From Siniperca chuatsi (taxonomy: Eukaryota > Chordata > Actinopteri > Centrarchiformes > Sinipercidae), in contig NC_058052.1 in NCBI RefSeq assembly GCF_020085105.1, positions 29,326,733 through 29,390,732 on the forward strand: 64,000 bases of DNA. The letters run 5' to 3'. The notes beneath the pieces were generated by a model, which ran no database searches, was not told the origin of the DNA, and saw only the letters and a program-made list of their open reading frames with translations. This document shows positions 39,560 to 51,400 of the stretch, in pieces (positions within the stretch are counted from its first letter, which is position 1; every line of letters begins with the position of its first letter). Position numbers and translations under genes: made by a program.

Positions 39560-42500
39560 GGGGCTGCGCTCTAAAGCACCCAATCAGATTATCCACACTG
39601 GCTTAACAAAAACAGATTGTTTCAGTGTCCTGACAGTAAAGCATATTGGCAGTAAAGCATCCTGAGAGTAAAGTATGTTGACAGTAAAGTATGTTGACAG
39701 TAAAGCGTCCTGACAGTAAAGTATGTTGACAGTAAAGCGTCCTGACAGTAAAGTATGTTGACAGTAAAGCATATTGGCAGTAAAGTATGTTGGCAGTAAA
39801 GCGTCATGACAGTAAAGCGTCCTGACTGTAAAGTATGTTGACAGTAAAGTATGTTGACAGTAAAGTATGTTGACAGTAAAGTATGTTGGCAGTAAAGTAT
39901 GTTGGCAGTAAAGCGTCCTGATTGTAAAGTATGTTGGCAGTAAAGTATGTTGACAGTAAAGTGTCCTGACAGTAAAGTATGTTGGCAGTAAAGTATGTTG
40001 ACAGTAAAGTATGTTGACAGTAAAGTATGTTGGCAGTAAAGCGTCCTGAGAGTAAAGTATGTTGACAGTAAAGTATGTTGGCAGTAAAGTATGTTGACAG
40101 TAAAGCGTCCTGACAGTAAAGTATGTTGACAGTAAAGTATGTTGGCAGTAAATTATGTTGACAGTAAAGTATGTTGACAGTAAAGTATGTTGACAGTAAA
40201 GTATGTTGGCAGTAAAGTATGTTGACAGTAAAGCGTCCTGACAGTAAAGTATGTTGACAGTAAAGCGTCCTGACAGTAAAGTATGTTGGCAGTAAAGTAT
40301 GTTGACAGTAAAGTATGTTGGCAGTAAAGTATGTTGACAGTAAAGTATGTTGGCAGTAAAGTATGTTGGCAGTAAAGCGTCCTGAGAGTAAAGTATGTTG
40401 ACAGTAAAGTATGTTGACAGTAAAGTATGTTGGCAGTAAAGTATGTTGACAGTAAAGTATGTTGACAGTAAAGTATGTTGGCAGTAAAGTATGTTGGCAG
40501 TAAAGCGTCCTGACAGTAAAGTATGTTGACAGTAAAGCGTCCTGACAGTAAAGTATGTTGACAGTAAATGATGTTGACAGTAAAGTATGTTGACAGTAAA
40601 GTATGTTGGCAGTAAAGTATGTTGACAGTAAAGCGTCCTGACAGTAAAGTATGTTGACAGTAAAGTATGTTGACAGTAAAAAGTATGTTGACAGTAAAGT
40701 ATGTTGAGTAAAGTATGTTGACAGTAAAGTATGTTGACAGTAAAGCGTCCCTGACAGTAAAGTATGTTGGCAGTAAAGTATGTTGACAGTAAAGTATGTT
40801 GACAGTAAAGTATGTTGACAGTAAAGTATGTTGACAGTAAAGTATGTTGACAGTAAAGTATGTTGACAGTAAAGTATGTTGACAGTAAAGTATGTTGACA
40901 GTAAAGTATGTTGACAGTAAAGTGTCCTGACAGTAAAGTATGTTGACAGTAAAGTATGTTGACAGTAAAGCGTCCTGACAGTAAAGCGTCCTGACAGTAA
41001 AGTATGTTGACAGTAAAGTATGTTGACAGTAAAGTATGTTGGCAGTAAAGTATGTTGGCAGTAAAGTATGTTGACAGTAAAGTATGTTGGCAGTAAAGTA
41101 TGTTGACAGTAAAGCGTCCTGACAGTAAAGTATGTTGACAGTAAAGTATGTTGACAGTAAAGTATGTTGGCAGTAAAGTATGTTGACAGTAAAGCGTCCT
41201 GACAGTAAAGTATGTTGGCAGTAAAGTATGTTGACAGTAAAGTATGTTGGCAGTAAAGTATGTTGACAGTAAAGTATGTTGACAGTAAAGCGTCCTGACA
41301 GTAAAGTATGTTGACAGTAAAGTATGTTGGCAGTAAAGTATGTTGGCAGTAAAGCGTCCTGAGAGTAAAGTATGTTGACAGTAAATTATGTTGACAGTAA
41401 AGTATGTTGACAGTAAAGTATGTTGGCAGTAAAGTATGTTGACAGTAAAGTATGTTGGCAGTAAAGTATGTTGGCAGTAAAGTATGTTGACAGTAAAGTA
41501 TGTTGGCAGTAAAGTATGTTGACAGTAAAGTATGTTGACAGTAAAGTATGTTGACAGTAAAGTATGTTGACAGTAAAGTGTCCTGACAGTAAAGTATGTT
41601 GGCAGTAAAGTATGTTGACAGTAAAGCGTCCTGACAGTAAAGCGTCCTGACAGTAAAGTATGTTGACAGTAAAGTATGTTGACAGTAAAGTATGTTGGCA
41701 GTAAAGTATGTTGGCAGTAAAGTATGTTGACAGTAAAGCGTCCTGACAGTAAAGTATGTTGACAGTAAAGTATGTTGGCAGTAAAGTATGTTGGCAGTAA
41801 AGTATGTTGACAGTAAAGTATGTTGACAGTAAAGCGTCCTGACAGTAAAGTATGTTGGCAGTAAAGTATGTTGACAGTAAAGTATGTTGGCAGTAAAGTA
41901 TGTTGACAGTAAAGCGTCCTGACAGTAAAGTATGTTGACAGTAAAGCGTCCTGACAGTAAAGTATGTTGGCAGTAAAGTATGTTGGCAGTAAAGCGTCCT
42001 GACAGTAAAGTATGTTGACAGTAAATTATGTTGACAGTAAAGTATGTTGACAGTAAAGTATGTTGACAGTAAAGCGTCCTGACAGTAAAGTATGTTGACA
42101 GTAAAGTATGTTGGCAGTAAAGTATGTTGGCAGTAAAGTATGTTGACAGTAAAGTATGTTGACAGTAAAGTATGTTGACAGTAAAGTATGTTGGCAGTAA
42201 AGTATGTTGACAGTAAAGTATGTTGGCAGTAAAGTATGTTGGCAGTAAAGTATGTTGACAGTAAAGCGTCCTGACTGTAAAGTATGTTGACAGTAAAGTA
42301 TGTTGACAGTAAAGCGTCCTGACAGTAAAGTATGTTGACAGTAAAGCGTCCTGACTGTAAAGTATGTTGACAGTAAAGTATGTTGACAGTAAAGTATGTT
42401 GACAGTAAAGCATTCTGACAGTAAAGTATGTTGGCAGTAAAGTATGTTGACAGTAAAGTATGTTGACAGTAAAGTATGTTGACAGTAAAGTATGTTGGCA

Positions 42501-43697
42501 GTAAAGTATGTTGACAGTAAACTGTACCAGTGACAGACTGAATTTGACAACCATGTTTTTTTTGTTTGTGGTGAACTATTCCTTTAACATGACTCACCCC
42601 CTCTCTGGTTTTATCAAACTCTCCCTCCTCCTCCTCCTCCTCCTCCTCCTCCTCCTCCTACCCCTGCTGCTGCTGGTGCTGCAGAGCTTTATGTTGTTCA
42701 GTGATGGATTTCAGTGTGGAAAGCGTTGCCACGGCAACCAGCCCTGTTTCATTCGGAGCTGTAGGTGTGGAGTTGCCATGGAAATCGCATCTACAAAACA
42801 TGCAGGAGATCAGCTACCACCACACAACAGTGAGACGACTGTTGATTAAAAACCTCTCAGCCTGCTTTTTCCTTTTCACCGAGTCTTCACACACAATACA
42901 AAAGCCAATTTGAAAACATTTTTTTAAAGATTATTGTTTGGGCATTTTTTGCCTTTATTTGACATTAACAGCTGAAGATATACACAGGAAAGATGGGAGT
43001 GAGAGAGGGGATGACATGCAGCAAAGGGCACTCATTTAAAACATTTTTAGACTTCATGCTATCCAAACAACACAAAAAGTTGTCTAAACTAAAAAATCTA
43101 AACTAAAAAAGAATTGATAATTAAACAGTTGAATGCTTTTGCATTATATTTATTTATTCAATTGTCTTTTAAATATTTTAAAAAGTGTAAAACGTTATTT
43201 GTACGTAATCTGGATTTAGTGAAGCCAAAACCAAATAACTGTCGTTATCAAAACTGTCACTGATTAATTGTGTTAATTGACCAATCAATTAATAAGCCAG
43301 TTGTTTCAAAAATACCTACATTTGAAACTAGAGTTAATTCATTATTCTCTCATTGAAATCTACACTAACTCAGCAAAATGCTCTGAAATACCAGCAGACA
43401 GGCAGACAGACAGGCAGACAGGCAGACAGACAGTCAGACAGACAGACAGGCAGACAGACAGACAGACACACAGACAGACAGGCAGACAGACAGACAGACA
43501 GTCAGACAGACTCCAGACAGACAGGCTGACTGACAGATCAGACAGACAGATAGACAGACAGGCAGTACAGACAGACAGTGTGGCTGACTGCAGATCAGCA
43601 GCTTCGTATTAATGTTCCAAACACAGAAATGTTCCAAACACAGAAAAAGAAGAAGAAGAAACTGCAGAAAATCTGCCATCTGAACACACATATACAG

Positions 43698-43759
<62 letters not shown>

Positions 43760-43909
43760 CATCAGCTGTTACACACTACATCAGCTGTTACACACACACA
43801 CACACACACTGCATCAGCTGTTACACACACATACACACACACACTACATCAGCTGTTACACACACACACACACTACATCAGCTGTTACACACACATCAGC
43901 TGTTACACA

Positions 43910-43941
<32 letters not shown>

Positions 43942-43995
43942 TCAGCTGTTACACACACACATGCACACACACACACACACATCAGCTGTTACACA

Positions 43996-44027
<32 letters not shown>

Positions 44028-44036
44028 TCAGCTGTT

Positions 44037-44074
<38 letters not shown>

Positions 44075-44120
44075 CATCAGCTGTTACACACACATCAGCT
44101 GTTACACACTACATCAGCTG

Positions 44121-44172
<52 letters not shown>

Positions 44173-44189
44173 ACACACTGCATCAGCTG

Positions 44190-44237
<48 letters not shown>

Positions 44238-44269
44238 CAGCACACACACACACACACACACATCAGCTG

Positions 44270-44301
<32 letters not shown>

Positions 44302-44686
44302 CACACACACACACACACATGATACACACTGCATCAGCTGTTACACACACACACACACACACACATCAGCTGTTACACACTACATCAGCTGTTACACACA
44401 CATCAGCTGTTACACACACACACACACACACTATCAGCTGTTACACACTATATCAGCTGTTACACACTACATCAGCTGATACACACATCAGCTGATACAC
44501 ACACATCAGCTGTTACACACTACATCAGCTGATACACACACATCAGCTGATACACACTACATCAGCTGTTACACACACACACACACACATCAGCTGTTAC
44601 ACACTACATCAGCTGTTACACACACATCAGCTGATACACACACATCAGCTGTTACACACACACACACACACACACTACATCAGCTG

Positions 44687-44718
<32 letters not shown>

Positions 44719-44941
44719 CAGCTGTTACACACTATATCAGCTGTTACACACACATCAGCTGATACACACACACACACACACACACACACTACATCAGCTG
44801 TTACACACATCAGCTGTTACACACATCAGCACACACACACACTACATCAGCTGTTACACACATCAGCTGTTACACACTATATCAGCTGTTACACACATCA
44901 GCTGTTACACACTACATCAGCTGTTACACACAAATCAGCTG

Positions 44942-44977
<36 letters not shown>

Positions 44978-45402
44978 CATCAGCTGTTACACACATCAGC
45001 TGTTACACACACACACACACACAATCAGCTGTTACACACTATATCAGCTGTTACACAGTATATCAGCTGATACACACACATATGCTGATACACACACATC
45101 AGCTGTTACACACTACATCAGCTGTTACACACTGCATCAGCTGTTACACACACATCAGCTGATACACACCATACTGTACATCACCTCACTCTGTATTGTA
45201 ACACACTGCTGAACTGCTGGTGACAAAGAACTATTCAACTGCTGTTACTGCTTCGACTTCTGGTACAACTACTGGCAATTTACTAAAACTATTACTAGCA
45301 TTAGTGCTGCTGCTACTGCTGCTACTGATGCTACTGCTGCTGATGCTGCTGATGCTACTGATGCTGCTGCTACTGATGCTACTGCTGCTACTGATGCTAC
45401 TG

Positions 45403-45435
<33 letters not shown>

Positions 45436-48400
45436 ATGCCACTGCCATGCTGCTGCTGCTGATGCTGCCGCTGCTGCTGCTGCTGCTGATGCTGCTGCTG
45501 CTGATGCTGCTGCTGCTGCTGCTGCTGATGCTGCTGATGCTGCTGATGCTGCTGATGCTGCTGCTGCTGCTGCTGATGCTACCGCTGCTGATGCTGCCGC
45601 TGATGCTGCTGCTGCTGCTGATGCTGCTGATGCTGCTGATGCTGCTGATGCTGATGCTGCTGCTGCTGATGCCGCTGATGCCGCTGATGCTGCTGATGCC
45701 ACTGATGCTGCTGATGCTGCTGCCGCTGATGCTGCTGCTGATGCTGCTGCTGCTGCTGCTGATGCTGCTGATGCTGCTGATGCTGCTGATGCTACTGATG
45801 CTACTGATGCTGCTGCTGATGCTGCTGATGCTGCTGATGCTACTGATGCTACTGATGCTGCTGATGCTGCTGATGCTGCTGATGCTGCTGATGCTGCTGA
45901 TGCTGCTGATGCTGCTGATGCTGCTGATGCTGCTGCTGATGCTACTGATGCTACTGATGCTGCTGATGCTGCTGATGCTACTGATGCTGCTGATGCTGCT
46001 GCTGCTGCCGCTGATGCTGCTGCTGATGCTGCTGATGCTGCCGATGCTGCTGATGCTGCTGCTGCTGCTGATGCTGCTGATGCTGCTGATGCTGCTGCTG
46101 CTGCTGCTGATGCTGCTGATGCTGCTGATGCTGCTGATGCTGCTGATGCTGCTGATGCTGCTGATGCTGCTGATGCTGCTGATGCTGCTGATGCTACTGA
46201 TGCTGCTGATGCTGCTGATGCTACTGATGCTACTGATGCTGATGCTGCTGATGCTGCTGATGCTACTGATGCTACTGATGCTGCTGATGCTGCTGATGCT
46301 ACTGATGCTACTGATGATGCTGATGCTGCTGATGCTGCTGATGCCGCTGCTGCCTGATGCTGCTGATGCTGCTGATGATGCCACTGATGCCTGCCGCTGA
46401 TGCCGCTGATGCTGCTGATGCTGCTGATGCTGCTGCTGATGCTGCTGCTGCTGCCACTGATGCTGCTGATGCTGCTGATGCTGATGCCTGCTGATGCTGC
46501 TGATGCCACTGATGCCACTGATGCTGCTGATGCTGCTGATGCTGCTGATGCTGCTGATGCTGCTGATGCTGCTGATGCTGCTGCTGCTGATGCTGCTGCC
46601 ACTGATGCTGATGCTGCTGATGCTGCTGATGCTGCTGCTGCCATGCTGCTGATGCTGCTGATGCCGCTGATGCTGCTGATGCTGCTGATGCTGCGCTGAT
46701 GCTGATGCCGCTGATGCTGCTGATGCTGCACTGCTGATGCTGCTGCTGATGCTGATGCCGCTGCTGCTGATGCTGCTGCCATGCTGCTGCTGCTGCTGCT
46801 GATGCTGCTGCCACTGATGCTGCTGATGCTGCTGATGCTGCTGATGCTGATGCTGATGCTGCACCGCTGCTGCTGCGCCGCTGCTGATGCTGCTGCTGCT
46901 GCCACTGCTGATGCCTGATGCTGCTGCCCACTGATGCCACTGATGCCGCTGCTGCTGCTGATGCCGCTGATGCTGATGCTGCTGATGCTGCTGATGCTAC
47001 TGATGCCACTGCTGCTGCTGACTGATGCCACTGATGCTGCTGATGCTGCTGATGCCACCGATGCCGCCGATGCTGCTGATGCCACTGATGCCACTGATGC
47101 TGATGCTGCTGATGCTGCTGACTGCTGCTGCTGATGCTGCTGACTGCGCTGCTGCTGCTGCTGATGCTGCTGCCACTGATGCTGCTGCTGCTGATGCTAC
47201 TGATGCCGCTACTGATGCTACTGATGCTGCTGATGCTGCTGATGCTGATGCTGCTGATGCTGCTGATGCTACTGATGCTACTGCTGCTGCTGATGCTACT
47301 GATGCTACTGATGCTGCTGCTGCTACTGATGCTACTGATGCTACTGATGCTGCTGATGCTACTGATGCTGCTGCTAATCTCGTCCGAGTGCTGTGAGTGT
47401 TACTGCTACTGCTCTGCAGTTGATTCTGCTACTGCTACCGGTGATGTACTCATACCTTTGCTGCTGCAGGTACTGGTACTGCTGCTTCTACTACTACTAC
47501 GATACAACTTAAACAGTGTGAAAAGAAAAACACGAACTCAGTAATTTCTCCCATCATAGACAGTCAACTCCCAAATCTCTAATATCTGAGCATCCCTGAA
47601 TGCACCAACTGAGACCACAGCCCTCTCCAGCAGGTAATACACCTGTCGACCTAACTTCAGTGGCAGCAGGGAAATAATAAGTCCCTCTAACTAAGAACAA
47701 GTCATTAAAACTAACTAGACCTCATTAGAATTGAGTAGAGCTCTCTGTCCCAGCCTCTGTCAGGTCAGCTCAGGTGTGTCAGCTCAGGTGTGACAGGTGT
47801 GACAGGCGTGTCAGGCGTGTCAGGTGTGACAGGTGTGTCAGGCGTGTCAGGTGTGACAGGTGTGTCAGGCGTGTCAGGTGTGACAGGTGTGACAGGTGTG
47901 ACAGGTGTGACACAGGTGTGTCAGGTGTGACAGGTGTGTCAGGTGTGACAGGTGTGACAGGTGTGTCAGGTGTGACAGGTGTGACAGGTGTGTCAGGCGT
48001 GTGAGGTGTGACAGGTGTGTCAGGTGTGACAGGCGTGACAGGTTTGTCAGGTGTGACAGGTGTGACAGGTTTGTCAGGTGTGACAGGTGTGTCAGGTGTG
48101 ACAGGCGTGACAGGCGTGTCAGGCGTGACAGGCGTGTCAGGCGTGTCAGGTGTGACAGGCGTGTCAGGTGTGTCAGGCGTGACAGGTGTGTCAGGGTGTC
48201 AGGCGTACAGGCGTGTCAGGCGTGTCAGGTGTGTCAGGTGTGACAGGTTTGTCAGGGTGTCAGGCGTGTCAGGTGTGTCAGGCGTGACAGGTGTGTCAGG
48301 TGTGTCAGGTGTGTCAGGCGTGACAGGTGTGTCAGGGTGTCAGGCGTGTCAGGTGTGTCAGGCGTGACAGGTGTGTCAGGTGTGACAGGCGTGACAGGCG

Positions 48401-51400
48401 TGACAGGCGTGTCAGGCGTGACAGGCTTGTCAGGTGTGTCAGGTGTGTCAGGCGTGACAGGTGTGTCAGGGTGTCAGGCGTAACAGGCGTGTCAGGTGTG
48501 TCAGGTGTGACAGGTGTGACAGGTTTGTCAGGCGTGTCAGGTGTGTCAGGTGTGTCAGGTGTGACAGGCGTGACAGGTGTGTCAGGGTGTCAGGCGTGTC
48601 AGGTGTGTCAGGTGTGACAGGTGTGACAGGTTTGTCAGGCGTGTCAGGTGTGTCAGGTGTGTCAGGTGTGACAGGCGTGACAGGTGTGTCAGGGTGTCAG
48701 GTTTGTCAGGCGTGTCAGGTGTGTCAGGTGTGTCAGGTGTGTCAGGCGTGACAGGTGTGTCAGGGTGTCAGGCGTGTCAGGTGTGTCAGGCGTGACAGGT
48801 TTGTCAGGCGTGTCAGGCGTGTCAGGTGTGTCAGGCGTGACAGGTGTGTCAGGGTGTCAGGCGTAACAGGTGTGTCAGGCGTGACAGGTGTGTCAGGGTG
48901 TCAGGCGTGTCAGGTGTGTCAGGCGTGACAGGTGTGTCATGGTGTCAGGCGTGTCAGGTGTGTCAGGCGTGACAGGTGTGTCAAGTGTGTCAGGTGTGAC
49001 AGGCGTGACAGGCGTGACAGGTGTGTCAGGTGTGACAGGCGTGTCAGGCGTGACAGGTTTGTCAGGTGTGTCAGGTGTGACAGGTGTGTCAGGTGTGTCA
49101 GGCGTGTCAGGGTGTCAGGCGTAACAGGCGTGTCAGGTGTGTCAGGGTGTCAGGCGTGTCAGGTGTGTCAGGTGTGTCAGGCGTGTCAGGCGCGTGACAG
49201 GTGTGTCAGGTGTGACAGGTGTGTCAGGTGTGACAGGTGTGACAGGTGTGTCAGGCGTGACAGGGGTGACAGGTGTGTCAGGCGTGTGAGGTGTGACAGG
49301 TGTGTCAGGTGTGACAGGCGTGACAGGTTTGTCAGGTGTGACAGGTGTGTCAGGTGTGACAGGCGTGACAGGCGTGTCAGGCGTGACAGGCGTGTCAGGC
49401 GTGTCAGGTGTGACAGGCGTGTCAGGTGTGTCAGGCGTGACAGGTGTGTCAGGGTGTCAGGCGTACAGGCGTGTCAGGCGTGTCAGGTGTGTCAGGTGTG
49501 ACAGGTTTGTCAGGGTGTCAGGCGTGTCAGGTGTGTCAGGCGTGACAGGTGTGTCAGGTGTGTCAGGTGTGTCAGGCGTGACAGGTGTGTCAGGTGTGTC
49601 AGGGTGTCAGGCGTAACAGGCGTGTCAGGTGTGTCAGGGTGTCAGGTGTGTCAGGTGTGTCAGGCGTGTCAGGCGTGTCAGGTGTGTCAGGTGTGTCAGG
49701 CGTGTCAGGCGTGACAGGTGTGTCAGGTGTGTCAGGCGTAACAGGCGTGTCAGGTGTGTCAGGTGTGTCAGGCGTGTCAGGCGTGACAGGCGTGTCAGGT
49801 GTGTCAGGTGTGTCAGGCGTGTCAGGCGTGACAGGTGTGTCAGGTGTGTCAGGCGTGACAGGTGTGTCAGGTGTGACAGGCGTGTCAGGTGTGTCAGGTG
49901 TGTGAGCACGTTCTCACCTCGTGCGACAGGTAGAAGGCGGCGATGCCGAGCGGCCAGAAGCAGCAGAGCATGGAGAAGACACTGAGGCCCAGGTGATCTC
50001 TGGGAGGCATCAGTAGGAAGGTATCCTCGCTCTCTGATTCGCTGGAGTAATCACTCTGATGAAACACACACACAGGTGGGTGGGACCACGCAGTCTGCAG
50101 ACTAACACAGAGCACCGTCCTTATCTATCTGTCTGATTGATGTTCGACTCTCGTCTCTTTTTAGGAGAATATCATATTTACACATTGTCAGGTAGGTTTT
50201 CTGTATTTCTGGCTTTATTTTAATTGTTAATGCTCAAATAATACATTAATTAATAAATAAATAATTACACAAGAGATACAGGAGTTTGGTGATTTTTTCA
50301 GCCCTGAGTCGTGTCTGCAGGTCTTTCTTTCAGGTTGTGCATGGCCTCAGAGGCTTTCACCAATCAGAGGGCGATTGGGCAGCCTGTATGTAGCCTGAGA
50401 GGCAGAATTAAGTATTGAGTACTGCTGGTTAAGCTTTCGGCTGTGAGCAGAAGAAGCATACTGTAAAGATTAGTATATAGTACATGTACATACTTTGTAC
50501 AGGCAATATGTAGTATGAAAGTGGGGCACTGCATTGCTTTAAAAGCTCAAAGTGATAAACGGACATGCTACCAGCGCTCTGGACGTCAGTTTGCACATCA
50601 CAGTGGATCAAGAAACACAAAATGGCAACATTGTTTTTACCATCTTATACACAGCATTATATACATCACATATTTATACACGTCCATCACAATGAAAACA
50701 TGTCGGACAGCTCTTCTCCAGTACACCGTGCTGTATTCACCTCACATCTCGCCTTCATCAGGTTGTTTCCGCCCACTGATCAATCAGAAATAGAAACACA
50801 TTGGGTTTGGTATTTTGGTATTTTAAAGCATGGCGTCCGAGGAGGTTGTGCAACATGTTTTAATTTCGATGTTCTCGTACAGGGGTTCACCGATTTAGCC
50901 AATTCAGGGAGCCAGCATGTGATGAAAATGCACACATAAAACAAAACGCTTCCACATTAAGCAGCCGAGTTGTCCTCCGAAATCGCTAACTTTAGCTAAC
51001 AGCACTAGCGTTGATGACGTCATTCCTGCAACACTGGCTGCCGTGCAATCAGTGGCTTTCTACAAGTTGTCATTCCTAACCTGACAGACTGTTGTTGGGG
51101 CGCAGTGTGACGCAGTAGCCGAGGAACGCATTAGGCTTTTCACACTGCACTTAGCCCCGGGCCAATGGAGCTGTTAGCTGTTAGCTGTTAGCCCCTGGCA
51201 CATTCTAACCCCGACTTTAGCCCCGGGCTTACTGGCCCTGCTCCGGAGCAGGGTTAGCCCCGGGTTTATCCCGTTAGCAGTAACAAAGTAATATAACGTG
51301 TTACGTAATAGGATTTTGGCAATATTATTACATTTACTATGTCAAGTAGCACGTTACCGCTGAGGTTGGGCAACTGGCTGAGCTCATCGCTGGTTGTTTT

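Noticed and set aside
39804..42597. Minus-strand open frames of 916 and 403 codons
   Set aside because: They are produced entirely by the 16-bp minisatellite; all frames give the same cycle, and the interval lies in a SYNDIG1 intron.
43578..44495. 305-codon His/Thr-rich frame
   Set aside because: Comes from the CA array and contains no independent sequence.
43698..45175. CRISPR-like array (constant motif with variable spacers)
   Set aside because: The spacers are pure CA repeats, the motif is too short, and the host is a vertebrate.
45269..47544. Long Ser/Ala/Gln- and Leu/Met-rich open frames on both strands
   Set aside because: Direct translations of the CTG/ATG trinucleotide array, with no non-repeat domain attached.
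47774..49985. Many Val/Arg/Cys- or Ser/Gly-rich open frames
   Set aside because: Translations of the 10-bp minisatellite in every frame.
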